Shown: positions 23,546-36,700, counted from the first letter of the stretch. The stretch is 64,000 nucleotides of DNA from Calamus simplicifolius (GCA_900491605.1 UESW01003878.1:1406602-1470601), one strand, 5' to 3'. Made by a program: numbers and translations. Notes: a model not told the origin generated them from the sequence alone.

Positions 23546-24736
23546 TGTAAGCACCAGGGTCAGACAGAGGTTACTGAGCTCATTATAGATTTCTGATTGA
23601 TGTAGTTAGACTTTTGATTTCTGTCAATTCATTTGAGTCCAGAGTCAATGAATTTTTTACTATATATTAGTTTGACTTTAAGTCCTGTAATTAAGTTTTG
23701 TCAGTATGAGTCCAGTAATTTTATTTGAGTTAAGTCAAGATTTATTGAATCAAAGTATAAGAAGTTGAAGACACAAAACCATGAAGGACCATATTCAGTG
23801 CGCCACCTCAGCCACATATGGAATCTCAGTTAAAGTAGGCACCATCTACTCAATTAGGGCATCCCAAGATTTTCATAAGTTATCTCAGCATAAAAGGAAG
23901 CAAATAAGCCCCTTATGAAAGGTGACTTGCCGCCTACTCGTTATGAAAAGCAGGATATGGCGTCATCCTCTGATCTCTTTTTCTTGTTTCAAGATGCTGC
24001 CTATCTCCTTATTTGAGAAAGCTATCCCCTAATCTCTTTTCTTTGTTTCAAAATGCCGCCTATCTCCTTATTTGGAAAAGCTATCCCCTAATTTCTTTTT
24101 CTTGTTTCAAAATGTCGCCTATCTCCTTATTTGGAAACAATATGGCACCCTTATTTTCTTTTTTTCATGTAATTCAAGGGTTAGGATTTATTATAAAAAC
24201 CACCTCCCTTCTTCTTATAAAAAATAATTGATGATTAATGAAAAGAGTCTTCTTCTTCTATTTTTCTGTGCTCTTGAGCATTGACATTCTGCGAGGGAGA
24301 GGGTGAGAGGCTCAACAAATATCCATTCCAACATCTGTTCCAAGCATCTCAGCCCCAAGATGCCAAGGTGCTACGATCCTTAGATGAAGTCCTCCTTGTC
24401 TCTAGAACCATCTGAAGGAAAGCTGAAACATCTGTGGTAGCATAGCTTCGTCTTCCAAACGCTCATCCCGAGAGCTGTGTGATCCAATCTTTTAGGACAA
24501 AGACCCATCCCTTCTCATAAGTTCTATTTTGTTAAAGAAAGAACATGTTCTAAATAGTGGTTTCTTAACCCTAGGATCTTATATTCTTTATTACTTAGTA
24601 AATTATGTTTTGTGGATAGTTACTTTACTCTTCACATATTCATCCTTAGTTTATTCTTACTTATTTCGAAAAGTAAAATACCTTAAAATATAAATCATTG
24701 CTCTACGTTAATCTCTTGCATGATACATCCCACATC
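23546..24736 (+). repeat. 5' LTR of truncated Ty3/gypsy element
   Basis: It starts TGTAAGCACCAGGG and ends CCACATCA, four bases before an initiator-Met PBS. It contains a TATAAAA box at 24192-24198 and tandem 59-bp repeats upstream of it. The second LTR is absent, since the element is truncated at about 27527. Confidence 0.65.
23970..24150 (+). repeat. 59-bp tandem repeat in gypsy U3
   Basis: Units starting ATGCTGCC, ATGCCGCC and ATGTCGCC at 23994, 24053 and 24112 share CTATCTCCTTATTTG and TTTCTTTTTCTTGTTTCAAA. Exact 59-base period. Confidence 0.85.
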
Positions 24737-24740
24737 AATT

Positions 24741-24752
24741 TGGTATCAGAGC
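24741..24752 (+). other. Gypsy primer binding site (tRNA-iMet)
   Basis: TGGTATCAGAGC, the canonical plant initiator-Met PBS, four bases after the LTR end. Confidence 0.85.
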
Positions 24753-24847
24753 AGGCTAAGATATGTTCATGCATAGTGCTAAAATTTTTTAATCTAATTA
24801 ATCTTTATTAAATCTATAATTTTCTTCTTATTTTTAGATCTGCAACA

Positions 24848-24871
24848 TAATAATAATAATAATAATAATAT
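24848..24871 (+). repeat. (TAA)n microsatellite
   Basis: Eight uninterrupted TAA/ATA units in the leader between PBS and gag. Confidence 0.9.
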
Positions 24872-25329
24872 ATACTTGTATATTTTATTTTAAGTTTTTA
24901 TATGTATGTACATACATCACTGCATTCACTTAAGGGCAATTTCTCTATCTCAGGTAAGGAAAGGATTTCATCACCTTTCCTTGGCCCAAAACAACCATCC
25001 TTATTTTGATCCCAAGCCTAATTAAAATTGAGTAGAAACCTAAAGCAAAGCTATGGACACCCATGTGGTTGAGTTCCAAGTATTGTGATGAAACTAGAAC
25101 ACTCAATCCTTCAGTTATTTCTTAAAAGTGGTGTTTAGGGTTAGGGGTCAAACGACAAACGCCTTAAGCGGACTTTTGATTCTCTAATTAGGTCCCTACG
25201 AGGATGGGGGAGCCTTCCACAACCCCACCTCTTAACTGGCCAGTGGAAAGGATAATTGTTAAGTTGATTGTAATTTGAGTTGATTCATTCTACTTGAGCT
25301 TCTAGGTCTAGAAATCGTAGAACAAATTT

Positions 25330-27527
25330 GTGCATTGCATGACCACCAGGTCAAGAGCCCATTACCAACATCCCCAAACACAACCAAGTTATACCATGAA
25401 TCCCAATCTTGAAACTTTAATGAGAACCATGACTGAACAATTTGGACAATTAAACAATAGGTTTGACCAAATGGAAAAGCAAATTGGGATCCTTGCAGAA
25501 AATCAATTGAACCACATTGAACCTAAATCACTTTGACCAACTCTCCTTGGTCCAAGAGCCCATCGTCTTGATCTCATCCCTAAACATAACCCTAGACGCC
25601 CACACCAAGACTTTATAGATTTGAAGGAAAGAGCCATTAGGAACATCATGTTAGAAGCACCTACATTTGATGGCAGTCTTGACCTTAAAGTATACACTGA
25701 TTGGGAAGGAGATATGGACCAGTACTTTGAGTCGTATGAAATGTCTTAAGAGAGGAAGTTTAGGTTTGCTAAACTCATGTTAGTTCGTCAGGCTAGACTA
25801 TACTGGAGGAATGTTGAAAGGATAAATAAGCAAAGAGGAGATATACCCATAGCTAACTAGAGAGCCATTAAACTTAAGCTTAAGGAAAAGTATCTTCTTC
25901 TATCCTATCAGCAGAGACTTTTAGATCAATGGAAGAGGCTAAGTCAGGAAAGCAAGACCGTATTTGAATACATAGCTAAATTTGATGAATATGTCATAAG
26001 GTATAGCATAGATGAATCTAAAGGTGTGACCTTATCTAAAATTAGGGCTGGACTACGTGAGGACATTCAGAGATAATTATTTTTAAGAGAAGTCCATAAC
26101 CTTGAACAGGCTTATCAGATAACTAAAGACTACGAGAGATTTCAAAAAAGACCCATAATCCATCGATCTGAACCCACTAGGAATGATACCCTTAATCAAA
26201 AATCAGGGTCTAGTCAAGTGCACCCAAGCCGACCTACTCCTAACACCCCATTGACCCGTAAAGAAGATAAGGGTAAGTCACCTGAAGTTTAGAGAAATCC
26301 TAATCCTAATGCTCTTTATTTTAGATGTCATAAATTGGGACACTACGCTAGTTAATGCCCAACTTGATCCCTACACATAGGAGAACTAAAGGAAGAAGAT
26401 CCTGAACCCACTGATAAGCATGAAGGAGAAGTGTATGAATCTAGAATACACTTAGTGGATGAATATGAAGGAGATGAAGAAGTCATTAAATTATCTGATT
26501 TATTGAGAGTTGTTAGATGTATCTTGACCCAAACCAAAGAACAAGAGGATTGGCATAGGATCCATATCCTACAGATGAAGTTAGGAAAAAAGATATGTAA
26601 GATCATCATAGATAGCGAGAGCTGTGTTAATGCCATCTCAACAAGTGCTATCAAAACCCTAGGTTTATCTATGGTTCCCCATCCTAATCCCTATAAGGTA
26701 TCTTGGATAGACTCAACTTTCATCACTATTAAACTGAGATGCCACGTCATGATCCAACTACAATCATATCAAGAAAAAGTATGGTGTGATGTCCTTCCTA
26801 TAGGAGTTAGCAATATCATTTTAGGTCGATCTTGGTTATATGACCATGATGCTATCCTGTATGATCGATCCAACTTCCGCTTCTTTAACCACCATGGAAA
26901 GAAGCTTGTGATAAACCTAACTCCACCTAAGGATCATATTAAGAGGGAATCTAGTAATCTGAAAGAGAAGAAACCGGAATTAAATCTGATCAGCGCTAAA
27001 GAACTAGAGCGTGAGATCACTGAGGGTTCACCAATTTGGATCTTAACTAGTAGAAAAATTCATGATCAAACCCAAAAAGAACAGCCTCAGGAGATAGTAG
27101 AATTTTTGAAAGAGTTTCAAGATGTGTTCCTAAAGAACTTTCTGATTAATTACCACCTTTAAGGGACATAGCATACTACAGAATAGTCCCATGAACCACT
27201 TTGCCTAATCTTTCACATTATATGATGAATTTCACTGAGCACTTAGAATTACAAAAATAGGTTAAAAAACTCCTCATGAATATTTATAAGGAAAAGTTTG
27301 AGTCCATGCGCAGTACCTATCCTTTTAACCCCCAAGAAAGATGGTACTTAAAGGATGTGCGTTGATAGTCGAGTCATTAACAAAATAACAGTTAAGTATC
27401 AATTTTTTATTTTTCGTTTTGATGACATGCTAGATACGATGATCGAAGCAACTATTTTCTCTAAGATTGACCTTAGGAGTGGCTATCACCAAGTGAGGAT
27501 CAGATATAGGGATGAGTGAAAAAAACT
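25330..27527 (+). pseudogene. Chromovirus-like Ty3/gypsy gag-pro-RT, truncated and decayed
   Basis: Gag: FEQMEKQ-like coiled N-terminus, APTFDGSLDLKVYTDWEGDMDQYFE, then RLDQWKRLSQ-type residues, and a zinc knuckle near 26310-26360 (CHKLGHYAS with stops around it). The longest clean frame (26431-27162) holds a protease with DSES in place of DSG (IIIDSESCVNAIS) and the GVSNIILGRSWLYDHDAILY block. After 27160 the frame is broken; an RT start (IDLRSGYHQV-like) is still seen at about 27460-27510. Coding stops at about 27527, where an unrelated tandem array begins. The family assignment as chromovirus is by gag/protease similarity from memory. Confidence 0.75.
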
Positions 27528-28040
27528 ATTCATAATAAATAATTTTTGTTAATTTTAGCGACACAATATTTACATCACCATTTAGCGACGTATTAGCGAC
27601 GCATAATATGCTTATAATAAATAATTTTTGTTAATTTTAACGACGCAATATTTGCATCGCTATTTAGCGACGCATAATATGTTCATAATAAATATTTTTT
27701 ATTAATTTTAATGATGCAATATTTGCATCGCTAATTAGCGATGCATAATATATTTATAATAAATAATTTTTGTTAATTTTAGTGACATATTAGCGATACA
27801 TAATATATTTATAATAAATAATTTTCGTTAATTTTAGCAATGCAATATTTGACGCATTAGCGATGCATAATATATTCATAATAAATATTTTTTATTAATT
27901 TTAGGGATGTAATATTTGCATCGTTATTTAGTGATAAATGATACATTGACGATGCATAATATGTTTATAATAAATAATTTTTATTAATTTTAATGATGCA
28001 ATATTTACATCAAGGTATTAACGACGCATAATATGTTATT
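27528..28040. repeat. AT-rich tandem array with TTAGCGACGC motifs
   Basis: About seven imperfect copies of a 60-80 bp unit: TTCATAATAAATAATTTTTGTTAATTTTAGCGACGCAATATTTGCATCGC followed by TTAGCGACGCATAATATG. The TTAGCGACG word is common in subterminal repeats of plant CACTA (En/Spm) elements, so this is probably a CACTA end fragment. No CACTA terminus was seen. Confidence 0.6.
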
Positions 28041-28631
28041 AACCCAGCGTTATAATATGTTCATGTACCCAAAAACCCTAACCCAGCGTTTCATTCACGG
28101 CGACCGTCTCCAAATCTCCCAAACCTCTCCTCGCTCGATCTTTGAGCCTCTTCTCGCCCGATATCTCGATCCAAAAGCGGAAAGTCCTCGACGCCTCCGC
28201 TCCCAGCCTCCAACCTCGAGCCATCGACGCCTCCTCACTGGTGCCGCCAAGGACAAAGGACCGGCGGCTGCGAGCCACGAGCCAACACCTCGCCACGACA
28301 ACTCAAACCTCGTCTTCTCTATCCCAGTCTATTTCTCTCCCCTCTCCCCCCTTTCCCTCTTTGCTCTTTGGCAGTCCGGCTGGCTGCGGTAGCCTGCCTT
28401 CCTTCTCTCTCCGCTTATCTTGCCGGAGACTAGTGGCAGGCCGGTGTGTAGCAGCAACAAGCTCCTCCCCCGCCCCTCTCTCTCTCTTTCTTATTCTTAG
28501 TAAAGGTCCAGTCAAGATCCATGGCTCAGTCGGCCCTAATTCCAACCGTAATCCCCTCCTCAAACAGAGGATATTAGAGCTGAACAAATGCTAAACTCCG
28601 GCAACCATTTAGTAACTCTCCAGCAACGATA
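28041..28631. other. CT-rich leader-like DNA, split by the copia insertion
   Basis: GC- and CT-rich plus-strand sequence, resembling a 5' UTR or first exon. The open frame 28142-28594 is low in complexity (Ser/Pro/Leu) and without a domain. The flank resumes at 35510. There the minus strand shows a possible splice donor (TCCG|GTAAGACC, near 35560) after a short ATG frame starting at 35605. A fragment of a gene or captured gene is possible. Confidence 0.35.
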
Positions 28632-29179
28632 TGTAATAACCCGTCGCTTTTAATGGTCCTTATTTTATTACTATCGTTTCACTAATTAAGAAGTGATAAC
28701 AGCCCCCTTTAAATGTTGAACGGTTACTTGATGGGAGCATGCGGTGAAGGGATTTGAGTATAAATAGGGAACCCTTCTTAAGACTTTCAAAAAGGTTATC
28801 AAAAAGAAAACCTAATAAGCGGAGGCATTGAGTCCCTGAGCAAGAGCACATCTTGAGGGCATACACCATCAGAGTGCGATGGCTCGTTGATTGGAAGAAC
28901 TCAATCAAGATCCATTGAGAGGAGGAAGATCAATCAAGATCTATCGAGAAGAGGAGGAAGATCAATCAAGATCCATCGAAGGAGGAAGATCGAGATCCCT
29001 AGAGAGAAGGAAGATCAAGATCCCGTGCAGCTGATTCAAGGAAGATCGAATTTCTTATCCTCATCGGAAAGAATATTAATAATAATGACTGGAGATATTT
29101 ATCGATCATAATAAATATATTGATACCGTATTTCCGCATATTTGATATCGTGATCAATATATTTAAATTAAGTCTTTCA
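28632..29179 (+). repeat. Copia 5' LTR
   Basis: 548 bp, TGTAATAACCCG...AAGTCTTTCA. A TATA box (TATAAATAG) lies at 28759-28767. The right half has about four ~27-bp tandem units of GGAAGATCAATCAAGATC. Confidence 0.95.
28903..29030 (+). repeat. ~27-bp GATCAATCAAGATC tandem repeats in copia LTR
   Basis: Four imperfect units (AATCAAGATCCATTGAGAGGAGGA and variants), repeated also at 35220-35350 in the 3' LTR. They lie downstream of the TATA box, so within the transcribed leader. Confidence 0.8.
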
Positions 29180-29181
29180 TT

Positions 29182-29193
29182 TGGTATCAGAGC
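29182..29193 (+). other. Copia primer binding site (tRNA-iMet)
   Basis: TGGTATCAGAGC, two bases after the LTR end. Confidence 0.9.
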
Positions 29194-30646
29194 TTTTTAA
29201 ACCTCTGCCTTATTTTATGAGTGTTTCCATCAAAGTTTCTCTTTTCAAGCAATTTATGCCGCGTGTTTTCCGTTTTCAGTTTTTCGGATCTCAGGTTTCG
29301 ATTTTTTGCTCAGTTCTGATTTTTGTTCACGGAAATGAGCATAAACCATTAAACCTATCTCAGATTCCAATTTTTTGCGGAAACAAAACATGGCCTTTTT
29401 CTTTTCTATTAAAGATTTCTTTCTTGCATTAAAGGTTTCCCGGATTTCTTTTGGCATTAAAGAGATAGCATTAAGAAAGGAAGAGAAAAGAAATGTAGCA
29501 TTAAAGAAAGGAAAAACTAAGAAAAAAAATGCAGCGGAAATGTGGCTTCCATAACCACATGCGGTGACATATTAAAAAAAAGAGAGAAAATGTGGCCTGT
29601 TTTGTTTTCGCTTTTCTCGCTTATGGTCTTTCCGTTCTCTCACGGGATTTAAAATCTGGATTGGTTGAATTTTAAATGCATTTATTATCTGTTTAATATT
29701 TTATTAAATCATGTAACATGATTTATTTTTATCATTTGTTTCTTAAGTTTAAATTTTTGTATTAAAATACGCCTCCTGAGTCTCTATGCCTACGGTGTTT
29801 TGCATAGACTGGCCCAAGGGAATAATGAGCTACGGCCGGACGTGTTTTAATTAACAAAAATTTTTCTTAAGATGATAATTTTAAAATTCATTAAATAGAT
29901 AATTGAAATGTTGTCTCCTGTTCTGCATACTAGATTTATTCTATGCATGAATTTGGTGGTAGTGTGAAAATCACAGTGCAAATCCTTTCAAGGTCTGATT
30001 GGTCAGTTGGTGTCTAGAAAGGTAAAGAGATTGTGGTTACTTAATTGGTTCCGTTGACTGACCTAAGGAAAGCAACGGGGGACCCCCACTTCTCTTTCAC
30101 TGGCCTGGCCAATTTGACTAACTCAGATCTTGATTTGGAAATGTTACGTTGATTAAGATCACTACCTAATAATCATGCTAAATTGGTTATCTATATGCAT
30201 ATAATGGAATTCAATGTCATGTGATCAATATGATGTTGATTGAGGAGTAGCCACAGCATCTTTGATTAATCAAAATTATATATTGAGTTGCAAAGATCAC
30301 ATAAGGTTAGATGACATTAATTGTGACTAATTATATTAATGTAATGAATCTTATCCCACAGGAATTTTTGTTGCACTAATATAATTAATTAGGATGCGAT
30401 AACAAATTATTTTCTTAATTACCCACAGGAATTAAGAAAGGAATATAATTTGTTAGTCACATCATTAAGCTAATGAGTCTATTTGAGTATAATAACTTAG
30501 CCCACAGGTAGTTATTGTATGTTATTGATTCATGTTATTGCATGTTTACATTGGTAAAACATGACATCAAGTTATATGCCTCAAATTCAATTACATGAAC
30601 ATGATTTTATTTTTATGCAGCTATTTTGCCTGTTAATATTTCTGAT
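29194..30646 (+). other. Long copia leader
   Basis: About 1.45 kb without a supported ORF. CCCACAGG occurs three times between 30350 and 30510. A TTTTTATGCAG stretch at 30611-30620, just before gag, looks like a splice acceptor, so the leader may be spliced; that is inference. Confidence 0.5.
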
Positions 30647-33600
30647 ATGAAATGTGACGTTCCCGATTTAAGTGGTGATAATTATAAATTATGGAAGGAG
30701 AGAATTCTTCTTCAATTAGGGTGCATGGATATTGACTATGCTATCAGGAAGGATGAACCACATTCAGTTACATCTACTAGCACTCAGGCTGAGATTGCTG
30801 CGTATGAACGATGGGAACGGTCCAATCGCCTCAGTATGATGTTCATACGTACTAAAATTTCTGCTAGTATACGTGGTTCAATTCCTGAGTGCAAAAATGT
30901 CAAGGAACTTCTGAAGGCTATTGATGCACAATTTGAGTCTTCAGATAAGGCACTGGCTAGCACCCTAATGACAAAATTATCATCAATGAAGCTCACTACG
31001 GTTGGAGGTGTGCGTGAGCACATCATGAAGATGAGGGACATTGCGGCTCAGTTGAAATCCCTAGAGGTTGAGATGTCAGAATCTTTCTTGGTGCACTTTA
31101 TTTTGAGCTCACTCCCACAGCAGTATAGTCCCTTCAAAATATCTTACAACACACATAAGGACAAATGGTCAATTAATGAACTTCTGACCATGTGTGTTCA
31201 AGAGGAAGGGAGGCTGATTTTAGAAATGGGAGAAAGTGCACATTTAGTCACTCAGAGAAAGACTAAAGCTCCCAAAGCCAAACGCAAAGGAAAGGGTAAA
31301 GTATCCATCCATACAGAAGACAAGAAGGAGTCCAAGTGCTTCTTTTGCAAGAAGAAAGGGCATATAAAGAAAGATTGTCTCAAATTCAAAGCTTGGCTTG
31401 ACAAGAAAGGTACTCTAACCTCATTCGTATGTCATGAATCCAATTTGGTTATATGTCATAACACATGGTGGATTGATTCTGGTTCTACAATCCATGTTTC
31501 AAATACCTTGCAGGGTTTTCTAAATCAAAGGAAACCATTGGGAAGTGAACAAAGCATCTATTCAGGAAACAAGATGGGTTCACATGTGGAAGCAATTGGA
31601 ACGTGCAGACTTATTTTACATTCTGGTTTTGTTTTGGATTTGGAAAAGACATTTTATATTCCAAGTTTCTCTAGAAATTTGATTTCAGTGTCAAGGCTTG
31701 TACCAGCAGGATACTCCTTTAATTTTAATAAAAGCTCTGTTGATTTATTTTATAAATCTAAGCTTATTGGGAATGGTACATTGTCAGACAATCTTTTCCA
31801 AATTAATTTGAAAAATAATACCACCTATAATGTGATGCACGCCCAAACTGGTATGAAAAGATGTGTTATAAATGAGAATTCCTCTATTTTGTGGCATCGG
31901 AGATTAGGTCATATCTCCATTGAGAGAATTAAAAGATTAGTAAAAGATGGAGTACTTGATACTCTTGATTTTACTGATTTTGACACTTGTGTGGACTGCA
32001 TAAAGGGAAAGCAAACCAACAAGTCCAAGAAAGATGCCAAGAGAAGTTCGGAAATACTGGAGATCATACATACGGATATCTGTAGCCCAGATATGGATTC
32101 GTATGGTCAGAGATACTTCATCTCATTTATTGATGACTATTCACGATATATGTATCTCTACCTACTTCATAATAAGAACGAAGCATTAGATGCCTTTAAG
32201 GTATTTAAGGCAGAAGTAGAGAAACAATGCGGCAAGCAAATTAAAATCGTGAGGTCAGATAGAGGTGGAGAATATTATGGTAGATACACTGAGAATGGAC
32301 AAGCACCTGGTCCGTTTGCTCGGTTTCTTGAAGAAAATGGAATTGTTGCACAATACACCATGCCAGGGTCTCCTGACCAAAATGGTGTAGCTGAAAGGAG
32401 AAACCGGACATTATTGGACATGGTAAGGAGCATGATTGTCAGCTCTAACTTACCTAAATCCTTGTGGACTGAAGCTCTTAAAACTGCTGCGTATATATTG
32501 AATCGGGTTCCAACCAAGGCTGTTTCCAAAACGCCATTTGAGTTATTTAAAGGTTGGAAACCAAGTCTGCAACATATACGTGTTTGGGGATGCCCATCTG
32601 AAGTAAGAGTCTATAATCCACAAGAAAAGAAACTAGACCCAAGGACTATTAGTGGATACTTTATTGGATATGCTGAGAAGTCCAAGGGTTATAGATTTTA
32701 TTGTCCATCTCACAGCACTAGGATTGTGGAATCAAGAAATGCAAAATTTCTTGAGAATGACTTGATCAGTGGGAGTGATCAATCTCAGTATTTGGCTTCT
32801 TCTGAGAAAGATCATTCAGTTATTCCAGCTTCCACTTCAAGTGAGGGATTGGTTGTTATTTATAGCACTCCTCAAACTCAATTAAGTGCCCAACAACCAG
32901 TCATTGAGATTTCACAAGCTGATGGTAATCTAGAAGATCGTGTTGTTCATCAACAATCAGTTGTGCAAGATACTCCTCAAGAGGTCATTGACACAACATT
33001 AAGAAGATCAACTAGAATAAAGAAATCAGCAATTCCTAGTGATTATGTTGTGTATCTACATGAATCTGACTATAACATTGGAGCCGAAAATGATCCTGAA
33101 ACGTTTTCACAAGCCATGAGTTCTAAGGAATCAAACTTGTGGTTCAATGCCATGAAGGACGAGATGAATCTATGGCATCTAATCGAGTCTGGGATCTTGT
33201 TGAGTTGCCTGATGGTGTAAAAGCCATTGGATGTAGATGGATCTTCAAAATAAAGAAAGACTCACAAGGCAACATTGAGAGATATAAAGCAAGACTCGTT
33301 GCCAAAGGATTCACTCAGAGGGAAGGAATCGACTACACGGAGACATTTTCTCCTGTATCCAAGAAAGACTCTCTCCGAATAATTATGGCATTGGTAGCTC
33401 ATTTTGATTTTGAGTTACATCAAATGGATGTGAAGACCGCATTCCTTAATGGAGATCTAGAGGAAGAGGTTTACATGAAACAGCCTGAAGGATTTTCCTC
33501 TGGTGATGGTGAGCATTTGGTTTGCAAGCTTAAGAAATCCATATATGGATTGAAACAAGCCTCACGTCAGTGGTATTTAAAATTTCATGATGTGATCTCT

Positions 33601-34662
33601 TCCTTTGGTTTTGAAGAGAACATCATGGATCAATGTATATACCAGAAGGTTAGTGGGAGCAAAATTTGTTTCTTGGTCCTATATGTGGATGACATTCTAC
33701 TTGCAACCAATGATAAAGGGTTGCTATATGAGGTGAAACAATTTCTCTCCAAAAATTTTGATATGAAAGATATGAGTGAGGCATCTTATGTCATTGGCAT
33801 TAAGATCCATAGAGAAAGATCTCGAGGCATTTTGGGATTGTCTCAAGAAACTTATATCAATAAAGTCTTGGAGAGATTTTGGATGAAAAATTGTTCACCA
33901 AGTGTTGCACCTATAGTGAAGGGTGACAAGTTCGCTTTGAACCAGTGCCCTAAAAATGAACTTGAACGGGAACAGATGCACAACATTCCATATGCTTCAG
34001 CTGTTGGAAGCCTAATGTATGCTCAGGTTTGCACAAGACCTGACATTGCATTTGCAGTAGGAATGTTGGGAAGATATCAGAGTAATCCAGGTTTAGACCA
34101 CTGGAGAGCTGCTAAAAAGGTCATGAGGTATCTTCAAGGGACCAAGGACTACATGCTCATGTATAGACAAACTGATCATTTGGAGATAGAGGGCTACTCA
34201 GATTCGGACTTTGCTGGCTGCGTTGATTCTCGGAAATCAACATCAGGATTTATATTTATGTTAGCTGGTGGAGCCATATCATGGAGGAGTGCAAAGCAGA
34301 CTTTGACTGCTACCTCTACTATGGAAGCGGAGTTCGTTGCTTGTTTTGAGGCTACATCGCAAGGTGTATGGTTGAAGAGTTTCATCTCAGGGCTTAGAAT
34401 TGTTGACTCTATTACTAGGCCAATTAAACTGTACTGTGACAATTCAGCTGCTGTATTTTTGGCTAAAAACCATAAGAGTGGTAGTCGAAGTAAACATATC
34501 GACATTAAGTATTTAGCCATAAGAGAACGTGTTAAAGAAAACAAAGTGGTCATAGAACACGTTAGCACTGAATTGATGATAGCTGATCCTTTGACTAAAG
34601 GCATGCCAATTAAGAATTTTAAGGATCATGTGATAAGAATGGGAGTTGGTTCCATGATATAA
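30647..34662 (+). pseudogene. Copia gag-pol polyprotein with one frameshift
   Basis: The first ATG in frame is at 30647; the frame is also open 21 bases upstream from a TTG. Gag runs to about 31400, with a CX2CX4HX4C knuckle (CFFC-KKKG-HIKKDC). Protease WWIDSGSTIHVS is near 31475. Integrase zinc region HRRLGH...CVDCIKGK is at 31895-32010; the D-D-E core (HTDICSPD, RSDRGGEYYG, NGVAERRNR) is at 32070-32400. Near 33168-33171 one base is missing; coding moves to the next frame and continues to 34662. RT there has KARLVAKGFTQ and YVDD (LYVDDILLA) near 33690. RNase H has YSDSDFAG, TMEAEFVA, CDNSAAV and ADPLTKG. Apart from the frameshift it is complete. Confidence 0.93.
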
Positions 34663-34955
34663 TTGTATGGATAACAATTTGTACAAAGAAACTCTTATTT
34701 CAATTATTTGTTTATTTCTCATTCAGGTGTACACGTTATATGACTTTTGAGAAATGACAAACTTTTCTTTTGGACTCTGAATAAACATATGGTTTATTCA
34801 TTATGTTATGTTGTCACATTTGGAATAGTGGTAAAGAAATTGAATGCATTGTAATACATAGAAGATAATACTCAATTATAGAGGACCTATCGCTATGATT
34901 CATGTATTTAGTTTCTTGTTCAGTGTTGATAAAATATACGGACCAAGTGGAAGAA

Positions 34956-35504
34956 TGTAATAACCCGTCGCTTTTAATGGTCCTTATTTTATTACTATCG
35001 TTTCACTAATTAAGAAGTGATAACAGCCCCCCCTTAAATGTTGAATGCTTGCTTGATGGGAGCATGCGGTGAAGGGATTTGAGTATAAATAGGGAACCCT
35101 TCCTAAGGCTTTCAAAAAGGTTATCAAAAAGAAAAACCTAATAAGCGGAGGCATTGAGTCCCTAATCAAGAGCACATCCTGAGGGCATACACCATCAGAG
35201 TGCGATGGCTCGTTGATTGGAAGAACTCAATCAAGATCCATTGAGAGGAGAAAGATCAATCAAGATCTATCGAGAAGAGAAGGAAGATCAATCAAGATCC
35301 ATCGAAGGAGAAAGATCGAGATCCCTAGAGAGAAGGAAGATCAAGATCCGTGCAGCTGATTCAAGAAAGATCGAATTCTTTATCCTCATCGGAAAGAACA
35401 TTAATAATAATGGCTGGAGATATTTATCGATCATAATAAATATATTGATACCGTATTTCCGCATATTTGATATCGTGATCAATATATTTAAATTAAGTCT
35501 TACA
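34956..35504 (+). repeat. Copia 3' LTR
   Basis: 549 bp, same sequence as 28632-29179 with about 20 differences; TATA box at 35084-35092. It is preceded by a purine tract (CCAAGTGGAAGAA). Confidence 0.95.
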
Positions 35505-35509
35505 CGATA

Positions 35510-36700
35510 AGGACAACAAGAAGAAAAGGAGCAAAAGAAGAATGAAGAGGTCTTACCGGACTCGATTAGTGGTCCGATCGGGGAAGAAGGCATGGCTCTT
35601 TTCATCTCTTTTTATCCGTAAAACAGAGACAAACCAACCTTTTCAAATTCTTGAATCCCGCCAACCACCGATGGCTCACCGTTGAAATCAAATGTCACTG
35701 GAAGATTGGAGTAGAAGGAAGAAGAATATAGGAGGACTTCACCATCTCAATTTGTTGCCGGGCTGCTTACTAAATCGAGGAAGATGACCACCGTCTCCCT
35801 TCCTCTCCCTCTTTCTCTCTCCCTAATCTTCTTCAAATCAAACCCCTTTCTCCCGGCCCTCCAGTGTCTTTTCTTCTTGGCGCAAATTCCGTCAAAGAGA
35901 GATGAAAAAAGAAGTCCCCTGGTTCTCTCTCCATACTTTTGATCTCTTTCCTTCTTTCTTTATTAAAATTTCCACCACGGTGCTTTCCATACCGCATTGG
36001 AATGTAGAAAAATTATTTTGAGAATAGAAATACGAATTTCGTAGGAATAACTTATTTCTTTATTATTCCATATTTCTGTTTGAATAAAAATTTAGTATTC
36101 TATGTTATTCCAGTGCAATTAATGCAGTGTTATTTCAAATGATGTTTGAATGATATGTGAATAAATATGTACTCCAATAGGAATAGATGAAGAATTTTTT
36201 TAAAATTTCAAAGATACCCCTTCCAATAAAAATGGTTTATTAATTTTTATTTTTTAAAATGACTTGAATAAATTATTATTTATTAATAAATAAGGTAATA
36301 AATTAATTATTATTAATAAAATAATATAAGAACATACTTAATAAATTATTTTATATTAATAAATGAAAAAAATAACATACTTAATTTATTATTTTCTATT
36401 ACTAAATTTATTTAATTTTAAATTATATTATAAATAAATTTATTTAATTTATTTAAATGATATTATAAATAAATTTATTTAATTTATTTAATTTAATTTC
36501 ATCGGTGCCCCTGAAATAGCTGCAGTGGGAATAGGAGCTATTCTATGGGGTACCATGGAATAAGAAATCGGAATAAGGAGGGTTGACTGGAATAGGAATT
36601 TCAGTGGGGCCTGCTCTCCTTTTTCACCTTGTTTAAGGGAATAAGCCGGAATAAGGGCCTATTCCAGGCCTTATTCTCCCAACCAAACACAGCCCAAAGT
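35510..36700. other. Unassigned DNA, possible MITE-like right end
   Basis: 35510-36000 continues the flank of the copia insertion and is rich in CT runs. 36000-36520 is very AT-rich with repeated TTTATTTAATTTAATT runs. 36640-36692 (ATAAGGGCCTATTCCAGGCC, then CCAACCAAACACAGCCC) looks like the end of a GGGCTGTGTTTGG-type MITE. No matching left end or gene was established. Confidence 0.35.

Larger units (their letters stand above)
28632..35504 (+). mobile_element. Nearly intact Ty1/copia retrotransposon, 6.9 kb
   Basis: 5' LTR, iMet PBS, long leader, gag-PR-INT-RT-RH in copia order, purine tract and 3' LTR. It is flanked by a perfect 5-bp duplication CGATA (28627-28631 and 35505-35509). The LTRs differ at about 20 of 549 positions by eye. 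A single frameshift near 33170 separates the two long frames. I cannot place the lineage with certainty; gag and leader layout fit the Tork/Angela/Ikeros side of Ty1/copia more than SIRE. Confidence 0.93.

Noticed and set aside
28142..28594. 150-codon frame as a gene
   Set aside because: Low complexity, no domain, no intron or promoter support, and overlapping frames are open on both strands because the DNA is CT-rich.
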